Shown here: positions 1 to 7,652 of the stretch, piece after piece
How the letters are laid out: every line of letters begins with the position of its first letter
Position numbering within the stretch: position 1 is the first letter of the stretch
Assembly (NCBI GenBank): GCA_900546485.1
Contig: URDK01000041.1
Coordinates: 1 to 21,053 of the forward strand
Source: an uncultured Eubacteriales bacterium
GTDB taxonomy: Bacteria > Bacillota > Clostridia > Oscillospirales > Oscillospiraceae
Length of the DNA stretch: 21,053 nucleotides
Reading direction: 5' to 3'
The notes under the pieces: model-generated
What the model saw: only the letters and a program-made list of their open reading frames with translations
What the model was told of the DNA's origin: nothing
Database searches by the model: none
Made by a program: the position numbers and the translations under genes

Positions 1-1
1 C

Positions 2-793
2 GATGGCGAACACTATGCCGCCCCTCGCGGTGCCGTCGAGCTTAGTGAGAACAATGCCCGTGATATCCGCTGTGTCCGCAAACTGCTTGGCCTGTATGAG
101 CCCGTTCTGTCCCGTCGTGGCGTCTATGACCATGAGGGTCTCAACATCGGCGTCAGGCAGCTCGCGGGTGATGATGCGGCGTATCTTGGCCAGCTCGTTC
201 ATGAGGTTGGCCTTGTTGTGCAGGCGGCCAGCCGTGTCGATGATGACTATGTCGCTGCCGCGTGCCTTGGCGGCGGAGAGGGCGTCAAACACCACGGCGC
301 CGGGGTCGGAGCCCTCGCCGTGCTTGACTATGTCGGCCCCGGAGCGCTCCGCCCATACGGTGAGCTGCTCGGCCGCAGCGGCGCGGAAGGTGTCGCCCGC
401 CGCGAGGAGTACCTTCTTTCCTTCAGCGGTGAAGCGGGCGGCGAGCTTACCTATGGTCGTGGTCTTGCCCACGCCATTAACTCCCACCATGAGTATGACG
501 GAAGGCTTGGTGTCGAGTTTGAGCTCGAAGCTGCCGACGGAGAGAATGTCCGTGAGGACCTCCACGAGGCCTTCCTTCACCTCGTCCCTGCCGAGCAGCG
601 AGCGCTCGCGCACCATGTCGCGCAGGCTGGACACGGCCTTGTACGCCGTGTCCGCACCCGAGTCCGCCACGATGAGCGACTCCTCCAGCTCGTCGAAAAA
701 CTCCTCGTTCTCGCCCGTAAACTCGGCAAAAACGCCGCCCATCTGACGCCGGGTTTTTTCAAGTCCGGCCTTTATTTTGTCGAAAAATCCCAT
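2..793 (-). CDS. ftsY: Signal recognition particle receptor FtsY (3' end outside window)
   Basis: FtsY is the SRP-receptor GTPase that docks ribosome-SRP complexes at the membrane for co-translational insertion. I translated 264 residues from the ATG at 793 and no stop is reached, so roughly the last 40 residues of a typical ~300-residue protein lie beyond the window. The short N-terminal region (MGFFDKIKAGLEKTR) leads into the helical N domain. G1 is GVNGVGKT (104-111), followed by DTFRAAA (134-140), DTAGR (186-190) and TKLD (250-253), all hallmarks of SRP GTPases. The long acidic A domain of the E. coli protein is absent, as is usual in Firmicutes. The start overlaps the smc stop as TGATG and has an AGGAGG site about 9 nt upstream inside smc, so translation is probably coupled to smc. 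The identification is firm. Confidence 0.96.
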   Translation of the reverse strand, partial: MGFFDKIKAGLEKTRRQMGGVFAEFTGENEEFFDELEESLIVADSGADTAYKAVSSLRDMVRERSLLGRDEVKEGLVEVLTDILSVGSFELKLDTKPSVILMVGVNGVGKTTTIGKLAARFTAEGKKVLLAAGDTFRAAAAEQLTVWAERSGADIVKHGEGSDPGAVVFDALSAAKARGSDIVIIDTAGRLHNKANLMNELAKIRRIITRELPDADVETLMVIDATTGQNGLIQAKQFADTADITGIVLTKLDGTARGGIVFAI

Positions 794-3700
794 CAGCCTG
801 CTGCCTCCTCAGTGTGCTTTTCGGCCTCCTCCAGGTCCAGCTCTATGACCTTGGAGACGCCTTTTTCCTGCATCGTCACGCCGTAGAGGAAGTCGGCCTC
901 CTCCATGGTGCCGCGGCGGTGCGTTATGACAATAAATTGAGTCTTTCCGGATATTTTCCTCATGTGCTCGGCATAGCGTATGACGTTGGCCTCATCCAGT
1001 GCGGCCTCTATCTCGTCCATGACGCAGAAGGGCGTGGGCCGGACCTTGATTATGGCGAAGTACAGCGCTATGGCCACGAAGGCCGTTTCGCCGCCGGAGA
1101 GCAGCGAGAGCGTCGTGAGCGCCTTTCCGGGCGGCTGCACCTTTATATCTATGTCGCAGGTGAGCACGTCCTCGCCGGGTTCGAGCGTGAGCTCCGCCTT
1201 GCCGCCGCCGAAAAGCTCCGTGAAGGTCTCGCGGAAGCTCTCGTTTATCGCGGCAAACTCGCGGGTGAATATAGTTCTCATTTCCCCGGTTATATCGGAA
1301 ATTATACCCAGCAGCTCATTTTTAGCCTTCTCGACATCGTCGCGCTGGGAGGCGAGGAACTCATAGCGCTCGCTGACCCTTGCGTACTCGTCTATGGCGC
1401 CGAGGTTCGGCGTGCCGAGGGAGCTCATCTCCTTCTTCAGCTCAGCTATGCGGCGGTTCGACTTAGCTGCACTCTCGATGGGCCGACGCACGGCCTCCGC
1501 CGCGCTGTGGCTGAGCTCGTAGCCGTCCCAGAGCTTGTCCAGGAGCTGCTTTTCCTCCATCTCGGCGGATATTTTCTTCTGCTCGAAGCGGGCGCAGGTG
1601 CGCTCCATGTCGAGCAGAGCGTTGTTCTTTTCCTGCACGGCCTTGTCGGTCCGCGTGCGCTCGCCCTCGACCTCGAGCTTCTTCTGTGTGGCGGCCGTAA
1701 TGGCCTCTTTTATCTCCGCAGCCTTTGCGCGCAGCTCCTCTATGTGCTTTCCGCGTGCCTCCAGCTCACGTCGGGCGCTCTCGGCCCCGGCTTCCATGTC
1801 CGCGAGGGCCTTCGCCCGCGTCTCGCTGTCGCCGGAGATGCTCTGGCGCAGCAGCTCGAGCTGGGCGGCGGCGTTTTCCGTCGTGCGGCGCTCGGCGCGG
1901 AGCGAGGCGAGCTCGTTATTCACGCTTTGCAGCTCCTGCGTTGCCACGTCGAGCTCATAGCGGGCAGAGGCAAGCTCGCGCTTGAGTTCCTCACTCTTTG
2001 CGGCGAGTTCGTCACGCGCCTTGGCCAGAGCGCCGCGGCTTGCCTGCAATTTCTCCAGCTCTGCACGCCGGGAGAGAATGCCCGCGTTGCGCGCCGCGCT
2101 GCCGCCCGTCATGGAGCCGCCGGCGTTGATGAGCTGGCCGTCCAGCGTCACTATGCGAACGCGGTTGCCGTTTTTCCTCGAGATGGCCACGGCGTCGGAT
2201 AGCGTCTCCGCCACCAGCGTGCGGCCCAGGAGGTTTTCAAATATATTATGGTATCTCGTATCAAAGCTCACGAGGTCGACCGCGAGGCCAAGGCAGCCCT
2301 CCTCCTCGGAGGGGATGCGGTCAAGCCTGCCTCCGCGTATGACGTCGATGGGCAGGAAGGTCGCGCGGCCCGCGTCGCGCCGCTTGAGCAGCTCTATCGC
2401 ACGTCGGCCGTCGTCCTGCGTGTCCACAACGATGTTCTGGATAGCAGCGCCGAGGGCGGTCTCGATCGCGAGGGTGCAGCGCTCATCCGCGCGCACAAGC
2501 TCCGCCACGGTACCGTGAACGCCCCGGAGCGTGCCGCGGCGCGATTCGCGCATGACTGTCTTGACCGCGCCTGCGAAACCCTCGTACTCCTTCTCCATCT
2601 CACTGAGCATGGCGATGCGGGAGTCCGCGCTGCGCAGCTCAACTATCTGCTTTGTGAGCGCATCATTGGCTTCGGCGGCCTCGCGCTCGCGGTTTTCAAT
2701 GCGCATTTTGCGGCCGTCCATGACGTTCCGCGCCGAGGCAGCGTCGGCCTCGAGGGCCTTGGCCCGCTCGTCTATCTCGGCTATGCGGGCTTTGTGCTCA
2801 TCTATCTGCGCTGCAATGCCTGCGGCGCGCTCGGTCTGCTCCGAGAGCTCGCCGCGCATACGCTCGGCACTCTGGCGGCTATTCTCTATGCTGTTTCGCA
2901 GTACGGCGGCCTCGGCCTCAGCCTCGGAAACCTTGCTCTCCGCCTCTGAGAGGCGCGCGCGCTGCTGCTCGGCCTCCACGTCCTTCTGACGCATGCGCTC
3001 AGCCAGGGCCTCGCTGCGGGAGTAGAGCGCCTCCAGCTCGCGCCGTGCGGCGTCGAGCCCATTTTTGGCCGTCTCATAGTCGTTTGCTATGGTCTGGGAC
3101 TGCTCGCGCAGGCGGTCAAGCGCGTCCATCCACGCGCTGACCTCCTCGACCCTCAGCTCGTCGCGGAGGGCGAGATAGCGCTTGGCGATCTCGCTCTGCT
3201 GCTTGAGCGGGCCGACCTGGAGTTCAAGCTCGTCTATCTTGTCGTTCACGCGCAGGAGGTTCTCGTCCGTCCGCGCGAGGCGGCGCTCGGCCTCCTCCTT
3301 GCGGTAGCGGAAGCGGGAGATGCCCGCAGCCTCCTCCAGCACCTCGCGGCGCTCTGCGCTCTTGCCGTTTACAATCTCGGCGATGCGGCCCTGGCCGATG
3401 ATCGAGTAGCCGTCTCGGCCCAGGCCGGTGTCCATGAGCAGCTCATTCACATCGCGCAAACGCACCTGCTCGCGGTTTATATAGTACTCGCTCTCTCCCG
3501 AGCGGTAATAGCGGCGGGTTATCGTGACCTCTCCGGCGTCAATGTCGAAGATGCCGCCGGAGTTATCCAGTACCAGCGATACCTGCGCAAAGCCCATGGC
3601 CCCGCGCTTGGCCGTACCGCCGAAGATGACGTCCTGCATCTTGCCGCCGCGCAGGGTCTTGCTGCTCTGCTCGCCCATGACCCAGAGGATGGCGTCGGAA

Positions 3701-3819
3701 ATATTCGATTTTCCGGAGCCGTTCGGCCCCACGATGGCTGTTATCTCCTTCTCGAAGGTGAGCCGGGTCTTTTCCGGGAAGGATTTGAAGCCCTGTATCT
3801 CCAATGCCTTTAAGTACAA
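793..3819 (-). CDS. smc: Chromosome segregation/condensation ATPase SMC, short-armed
   Basis: SMC is the ATPase core of the bacterial condensin SMC-ScpAB, which folds and segregates the chromosome. The N-terminal head carries Walker A GPNGSGKS (31-38) and IGQGRI (141-146). A coiled coil follows to about 410, then the hinge (about 411-580, ending with the GGSMTGGS region), the returning coil (about 583-800), and the C-terminal head with signature LSGGE (907-911) and Walker B FCVMDE (931-936) followed by the D-loop ALDEAN. The protein has 1008 residues against about 1190 usual in Firmicutes; the loss appears to lie in both coiled-coil arms while heads and hinge look complete. The start is TTG at 3819, because GAGGT lies 8 nt upstream and MYLKALEIQGFKSF matches the family N terminus. 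It has its own promoter upstream and overlaps ftsY downstream. No frameshift is visible. Confidence 0.97.
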   Translation of the reverse strand: MYLKALEIQGFKSFPEKTRLTFEKEITAIVGPNGSGKSNISDAILWVMGEQSSKTLRGGKMQDVIFGGTAKRGAMGFAQVSLVLDNSGGIFDIDAGEVTITRRYYRSGESEYYINREQVRLRDVNELLMDTGLGRDGYSIIGQGRIAEIVNGKSAERREVLEEAAGISRFRYRKEEAERRLARTDENLLRVNDKIDELELQVGPLKQQSEIAKRYLALRDELRVEEVSAWMDALDRLREQSQTIANDYETAKNGLDAARRELEALYSRSEALAERMRQKDVEAEQQRARLSEAESKVSEAEAEAAVLRNSIENSRQSAERMRGELSEQTERAAGIAAQIDEHKARIAEIDERAKALEADAASARNVMDGRKMRIENREREAAEANDALTKQIVELRSADSRIAMLSEMEKEYEGFAGAVKTVMRESRRGTLRGVHGTVAELVRADERCTLAIETALGAAIQNIVVDTQDDGRRAIELLKRRDAGRATFLPIDVIRGGRLDRIPSEEEGCLGLAVDLVSFDTRYHNIFENLLGRTLVAETLSDAVAISRKNGNRVRIVTLDGQLINAGGSMTGGSAARNAGILSRRAELEKLQASRGALAKARDELAAKSEELKRELASARYELDVATQELQSVNNELASLRAERRTTENAAAQLELLRQSISGDSETRAKALADMEAGAESARRELEARGKHIEELRAKAAEIKEAITAATQKKLEVEGERTRTDKAVQEKNNALLDMERTCARFEQKKISAEMEEKQLLDKLWDGYELSHSAAEAVRRPIESAAKSNRRIAELKKEMSSLGTPNLGAIDEYARVSERYEFLASQRDDVEKAKNELLGIISDITGEMRTIFTREFAAINESFRETFTELFGGGKAELTLEPGEDVLTCDIDIKVQPPGKALTTLSLLSGGETAFVAIALYFAIIKVRPTPFCVMDEIEAALDEANVIRYAEHMRKISGKTQFIVITHRRGTMEEADFLYGVTMQEKGVSKVIELDLEEAEKHTEEAAG

Positions 3820-3868
3820 AGTCCATTACCTCACAAAAAACTGCCCCTGCAAAAAACGCAGGCAAAAT

Positions 3869-3897
3869 ATTATATTACAGGCACCGTTTTTTTGCAA
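3869..3897 (-). promoter_or_regulatory. Candidate smc promoter
   Basis: TTGCAA (3897-3892), a 17-nt spacer and a perfect TATAAT (3874-3869) precede smc. Transcription would start near 3862, about 43 nt before the TTG codon. It lies between the terminator of the upstream gene and smc, so smc-ftsY probably forms its own unit. A small inverted repeat, CCTGC-N7-GCAGG (3846-3862), would sit at the very 5' end of the transcript. Confidence 0.65.
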
Positions 3898-3930
3898 TGA
3901 CAAAAAGCCCGTTTTGCCGTATTTCGGCAC

Positions 3931-3961
3931 AAAAAAGGAGCCGGCGCGTGCCGGCTCCTTT
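3931..3961 (-). terminator. Intrinsic terminator of the 3971-4378 gene
   Basis: GGAGCCGGC (3937-3945) pairs with GCCGGCTCC (3950-3958) across a 4-nt loop, extended by A/T pairs. On the minus strand the stem runs into six T (A run at 3931-3936). It starts about 10 bp after the stop codon of the small acidic protein and separates that gene from smc. Confidence 0.88.
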
Positions 3962-3970
3962 CGATAGGGG

Positions 3971-4378
3971 TCAAATGTCGATAGTCAGGTTATCAATGCC
4001 GTTTTCCTCAAACTCGGTGATATATTCGTCCATGCGATTCGTGAGCTCAGTGAAGTCCTCCGGGTCTGTGTCCTCAAGGTGCATATCCCGACGGGCAAGT
4101 TCCTCCGCGAGGATGTCGAAAAACACCGCGTCCTCGTAATCGGCTATGGCCTCGTGTATTCCGCCCTCCTCGAAGGCCTTTGAGGGAAAAACGTGGCCGT
4201 ACCAGGTCTGGTAGAGGTCCTTCATGCCGTTTTTCGCGCAATAGGAGAACATCTTCTCCTGAAGCAGGTCGTAGTCCTCAAAGCGGTCCTCGCCCCGGGT
4301 GGAGTTGAGCACCCAGTTGCCTATATAAACCATGTCCAGCAGGCGCCGGAATTCCTTGGGTGTAAGTTCAATATTCAT
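3971..4378 (-). CDS. Conserved hypothetical acidic protein, 135 aa
   Basis: I do not recognise a characterised family. The 135-residue product is strongly acidic, rich in Asp/Glu with clustered aromatic residues (for example NWVLNS, LYQTWYGHVF). There is no signal peptide, membrane segment or cysteine pair, so a small cytoplasmic helical protein is likely. The ATG at 4378 is chosen because GGGAGG (4389-4394) lies 10 nt before it; an upstream in-frame TTG (4387) sits only 1 nt from that site and is unlikely. The gene has its own extended -10 promoter and a strong terminator, so it is probably monocistronic. It occupies the place upstream of smc where many Firmicutes carry rnc, but nothing suggests nuclease function. 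Coding status is well supported; function is unknown. Confidence 0.85.
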   Translation of the reverse strand: MNIELTPKEFRRLLDMVYIGNWVLNSTRGEDRFEDYDLLQEKMFSYCAKNGMKDLYQTWYGHVFPSKAFEEGGIHEAIADYEDAVFFDILAEELARRDMHLEDTDPEDFTELTNRMDEYITEFEENGIDNLTIDI

Positions 4379-4424
4379 TCCGCTCAAACCTCCCGTCCGC
4401 AGCCCTGATAATTGCCGCTGATAT

Positions 4425-4433
4425 ATTATAGCA
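4425..4433 (-). promoter_or_regulatory. Extended -10 promoter of the 3971-4378 gene
   Basis: TGC-TATAAT on the minus strand is a perfect -10 box with the TGN extension. No good -35 box is seen 16-18 nt further upstream (the 17-nt position reads TAGAAT). The predicted start near 4418 leaves a leader of about 40 nt containing the GGGAGG site. Confidence 0.6.
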
Positions 4434-4517
4434 AGACGCGCTTGAAAATTCTACACAAAATTTTGCAGCTGCGGCGACAATTGTTGGCCATGCTGAGTAA
4501 ACGCCGTCTATTTGACC

Positions 4518-4546
4518 TTGTAAGTGTATAAATAAAGTGTTAAAAT
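4518..4546 (+). promoter_or_regulatory. Possible promoter of the plus-strand MATE gene
   Basis: TTGTAA (4518-4523), 17 nt and TAAAAT (4541-4546) give a plausible but imperfect promoter within an AT-rich stretch. A better -35 sequence, TTGACC at 4512, is at the wrong distance (23 nt). This is a weak call. Confidence 0.35.
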
Positions 4547-4574
4547 ATTTGAATGCATACCATTTGATCCGGAG

Positions 4575-5963
4575 ATGAACACATTGCAGGAACTAGATAA
4601 AAAAACCTATCTGTTTGAGACAGCTCCCATTCCCAACGCCGTGGCCCAGCTTGCCGTGCCCACTATACTCAGTTCGCTGGTAATGGTGCTGTACAATCTG
4701 GCGGATACATATTTCGTCGGAATGCTCAACGATCCCATACAGAACGCCGCCGTCACCCTGGCTGCACCGGTGCTGCTGGCTTTTAACGCCGTAAACAATC
4801 TTTTCGGCGTCGGCTCATCGAGTCTGATGAGTCGCTCGCTGGGCTGCAAGGACTACGACATGGTGTCGCGCAGCTCCGCCTTCGGCTTTTACTGCGCGCT
4901 CTTTTCCGGCATCATTTTCTCCATAGTCTGTGCAGCTTGTAACTCCCCGCTGCTCGCACTGCTGGGCGCGGACGACACGACGCGCGACGCCACAGCGGCC
5001 TATATGCTCTGGACTGTTTATTTTGGGGCCGCGCCCTCCATACTCAACGTCGTGCTCGCCTACCTTGTGCGCGCGGAAGGTTCCTCCCTGCACGCCAGCA
5101 TCGGTACCATGAGCGGCTGCCTGCTCAACATAGTGCTCGACCCCATTTTCATCATGCCCTGGGGTCTCGGCATGGGCGCTGCCGGCGCCGGCCTTGCCAC
5201 TTTCATCTCGAACTGCGTGGCCTGTGCCTATTTTCTCATTCTCATCGCTGTCAAGCGCGGACGCACCTATGTCTGCGTTGACATCCGCAAGCTCAGCTTC
5301 AACCGGCGCATAGTTCGTGCGGTCTGCGGCGTCGGCATCCCCGCCGCCATACAGAACCTCCTGAACGTCACCGGTATGACCATACTCAACAACTTCACCT
5401 CAGCCTACAAGGCCGACGCCATCGCGGCCATGGGCATTGCGCAGAAGATAAACATGCTGCCCATGTACGTCGCACTCGGCCTCTCCCAGGGCGTCATGCC
5501 GCTCATTAGCTACAACTACTCCTCCGGAAACAGCAAGCGCATGAAGGACGCCATACGTTTCGCAGGCGTGGCCTCCGTCATCATTATAACTGTTGTCTCC
5601 GCGCTGTACTTCATCTGCCCCGGCTTCTTCATAAGCCTGTTTATGGACAGCGAGATAATCATTGGCTATGGCTCGCGCTTCCTGCGGGGCATGAGCATAG
5701 CCGGACCCTTCATGTGCATTGACTTTCTCGCCGTCGGTGTGTTCCAGGCCGTCGGTATGGGACGAAACGCGCTTGTATTTGCCATTCTGCGCAAAATTGT
5801 GCTCGAGATACCCGCGCTGTGGCTTCTCAACAAGCTCTTCCCGCTCTACGGTCTGGCTTATGCCCAGCCCTTTGCTGAGATAGTCCTCGCTGTTGTGGCG
5901 CTGATAGTCCTCGCCCGCCTCTTCAAAAAGCTTGAGCAGCAGAACGAATTGAAACACGACTGA
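4575..5963 (+). CDS. MATE-family multidrug/cation antiporter (copy 1)
   Basis: This is an integral membrane protein of 462 residues, the usual MATE length, with two MatE halves and about 12 hydrophobic segments by family expectation. MATE proteins export drugs or metabolites in exchange for Na+ or H+; the substrate cannot be read from sequence. Family features include LYNLADTYFVG near the N terminus, GVGSSSLMSRSLG after the second segment, and QGVMPLISYNY around residue 305. The C-terminal half resembles the minus-strand copy at 7653-9053 (both have YNYS.GN.KR.KD). The start is uncertain: the ATG at 4575 directly abuts GGAG (4571-4574), whereas an in-frame TTG at 4584 has that site 9 nt upstream and may be the true start, removing three residues. 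It is convergent with the next MATE gene and shares its terminator. Confidence 0.95.
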   Translation: MNTLQELDKKTYLFETAPIPNAVAQLAVPTILSSLVMVLYNLADTYFVGMLNDPIQNAAVTLAAPVLLAFNAVNNLFGVGSSSLMSRSLGCKDYDMVSRSSAFGFYCALFSGIIFSIVCAACNSPLLALLGADDTTRDATAAYMLWTVYFGAAPSILNVVLAYLVRAEGSSLHASIGTMSGCLLNIVLDPIFIMPWGLGMGAAGAGLATFISNCVACAYFLILIAVKRGRTYVCVDIRKLSFNRRIVRAVCGVGIPAAIQNLLNVTGMTILNNFTSAYKADAIAAMGIAQKINMLPMYVALGLSQGVMPLISYNYSSGNSKRMKDAIRFAGVASVIIITVVSALYFICPGFFISLFMDSEIIIGYGSRFLRGMSIAGPFMCIDFLAVGVFQAVGMGRNALVFAILRKIVLEIPALWLLNKLFPLYGLAYAQPFAEIVLAVVALIVLARLFKKLEQQNELKHD

Positions 5964-5976
5964 ACCTTACCGCAGC

Positions 5977-6010
5977 AAAAAACCACGGCTCTTGGAGCCG
6001 TGGTTTTTTT
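5977..6010. terminator. Bidirectional intrinsic terminator between two MATE genes
   Basis: AACCACGGCTC (5981-5991) pairs with GAGCCGTGGTT (5995-6005) over a 3-nt loop. A runs on the left and T runs on the right give a U-tract in both directions, as expected between convergent genes. Confidence 0.9.
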
Positions 6011-6022
6011 CATACTTGAATC

Positions 6023-7417
6023 TTAGGATTTCTTCTTTTCCTTCACGGGCTTCATGCCGGTCTTTTTCAGCACGTGCTGAAGCAGCGGCACACAGACAAA
6101 AATGGAGGTAACCTCAGCTATCGGGAAGGAGAGCCACACGTTGTCCAGCACACCGCTCAGGGACAGCAGATATGCCGCGGGGACCAAAACCACCAGCTGA
6201 CGCGCCACTGAAATATACAGGCTGTACATTCCGAAGCCGAAAGCCTGACAGGCTGAGCTGGCTATCACATTCACACCCGCGAGCAGGAAGCTGTAGCTGA
6301 TTATTCTCAGCGCAGGACTTCCGATGCGCAGCATATCCTCCGAGGCGTCGAAAAGCAGCAGCAGCTCATCCGGCCAGAGATGAAACACGGCAAAGCCAAT
6401 CACCATAAGCAGCGTCGCATACAGCATGCTGAGTTTTATCGTCTTGTGGATACGCTCCGGCTTGTTTGCGCCGTAGTTGTAGCCGATTATAGGCACCATT
6501 CCGTTGTTGAGGCCGAACACGGGCATGAACACGAAGCTCTGGAGCTTGAAGTAAACACCGAATACAGCGGCCGCAGTAGCGGTGAATGTAGTGAGGATGA
6601 GGTTCATGAAGAAGGTCATGACCGAAGAAATGGAACTCATCACGATGCTCGGTATGCTTATTTTGGAGATGGCAAGCATCGAGACCTTTGCAGGCCTTGC
6701 CCCGGCGAGGCTTATCTCATGGTTCCAGTGCTTGTTTATGAAGAAAGCCACGATTGCCGCAATAATCTGACCGCCGACGGTGGCAACCGCCGCTCCGGCA
6801 ATACCCATTGCCGGGAAACCAAGCAGACCGAAAATGAGTATGGGGTCGAAAATGATGTTAAGCACAGCACCAATAAGCTGTGTAATCATCGAGAGAGTGG
6901 TTCTGCCCGTTGACTGTAGGATGCGTTCATAAGTGATCTCCGCAAACACGCCGAAGGAGAAAATCAGCACTATGCGCAGGTAAGACACACCGTGTTCGAT
7001 TATCTCAGCGGCGTCCTCCGCCGGGACTTCCGCGCTTATCTGAGCTCGCATAAAGGTCTCAGTAAAGAAAAGACCGAGTATCAGGAATATCACATAACTT
7101 GCAGCCTCGAGGACCATACCGCTGACCGCGATACGGCTGGCGTGGGCCGGGTCCTTTTCGCCCAGCGCTCGGCTCATAAGCGCATTGATGCCAACGCCGA
7201 AACCAACTGCGAAGGAGATAAGCAGGTTCTGCATCGGGAAGGCCAGCGAAACTGCCGTCAGCGCATTCTCGCTTATCCTTGACACAAATACGCTGTCCAC
7301 GACATTGTACAGCGCCTGGACCAGCATTGAGATCATCATCGGCACCGCCATGGACAGCAGCAGCTTATTCACGGGCATTACGCCCATTTTGTTTTCTTTC
7401 TGGAGTGTTTCTTCCAA
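6023..7417 (-). CDS. MATE-family multidrug/cation antiporter (copy 2)
   Basis: This 464-residue MATE transporter has the N-terminal pattern LYNVVDSVFVSR, then GVGINALMSRALG, and NNGMVPIIGYNYG near residue 309, consistent with a full-length two-domain exporter of the inner membrane. Its transported substrate is unknown. The start is TTG at 7417, supported by AAGGAAG (7426-7432) 8 nt upstream; the first in-frame ATG (MGVMPVNK) is ten codons further in and lacks as good a site. The sequence is clearly diverged from the two neighbouring MATE proteins, so this is not a recent tandem duplication. A perfect TTGACA -35 box lies upstream but the -10 is poor, which may mean activator-dependent expression. 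The C terminus is basic (KPVKEKKKS), as is common for cytoplasmic tails. Confidence 0.95.
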   Translation of the reverse strand: MEETLQKENKMGVMPVNKLLLSMAVPMMISMLVQALYNVVDSVFVSRISENALTAVSLAFPMQNLLISFAVGFGVGINALMSRALGEKDPAHASRIAVSGMVLEAASYVIFLILGLFFTETFMRAQISAEVPAEDAAEIIEHGVSYLRIVLIFSFGVFAEITYERILQSTGRTTLSMITQLIGAVLNIIFDPILIFGLLGFPAMGIAGAAVATVGGQIIAAIVAFFINKHWNHEISLAGARPAKVSMLAISKISIPSIVMSSISSVMTFFMNLILTTFTATAAAVFGVYFKLQSFVFMPVFGLNNGMVPIIGYNYGANKPERIHKTIKLSMLYATLLMVIGFAVFHLWPDELLLLFDASEDMLRIGSPALRIISYSFLLAGVNVIASSACQAFGFGMYSLYISVARQLVVLVPAAYLLSLSGVLDNVWLSFPIAEVTSIFVCVPLLQHVLKKTGMKPVKEKKKS

Positions 7418-7450
7418 AGTCTCAACTTCCTTTTGTGTAAGCTAAGACAT

Positions 7451-7479
7451 AGAGTAACGCACATATTTTATATTGTCAA
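7451..7479 (-). promoter_or_regulatory. Candidate promoter of MATE copy 2 with weak -10
   Basis: A perfect TTGACA (7479-7474) is followed after 17 nt by TACTCT (7456-7451), which matches TATAAT at only three positions. An inverted repeat TTTGTT-N7-AACAAA lies just upstream at 7520-7538 and could be a regulator site. The promoter call is moderate and the operator call is speculative. Confidence 0.4.
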
Positions 7480-7556
7480 TCCCCCATATCACATAGAAAA
7501 TGCGATAATTCGATACTTCTTTGTTTGCTATCAACAAATCATGGCTTTGGCACCAA

Positions 7557-7599
7557 AAGCAGCCCGACAAGCAACGTCCAAGAAAGTTGCTTGTCGGGC
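7557..7599 (-). terminator. Intrinsic terminator of MATE copy 3
   Basis: A perfect 14-bp stem, GCCCGACAAGCAAC (7562-7575) with GTTGCTTGTCGGGC (7586-7599), has a 10-nt loop. Reading on the minus strand it is followed by TGCTTTT, a short U-tract. It lies about 54 bp past the stop of the gene at 7653. Confidence 0.75.
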
Positions 7600-7652
7600 C
7601 TATGAACCCAATGATATGTTTAGATATTCTCATTATTGCCCGGGTATCTGCA

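Noticed and set aside
814..2949. Long plus-strand open frames (462 and 233 codons) opposite smc
   Set aside because: They lie antisense to a full, conserved smc, are leucine/glycine/arginine-rich with no family motif, and arise from GC-biased codon positions.
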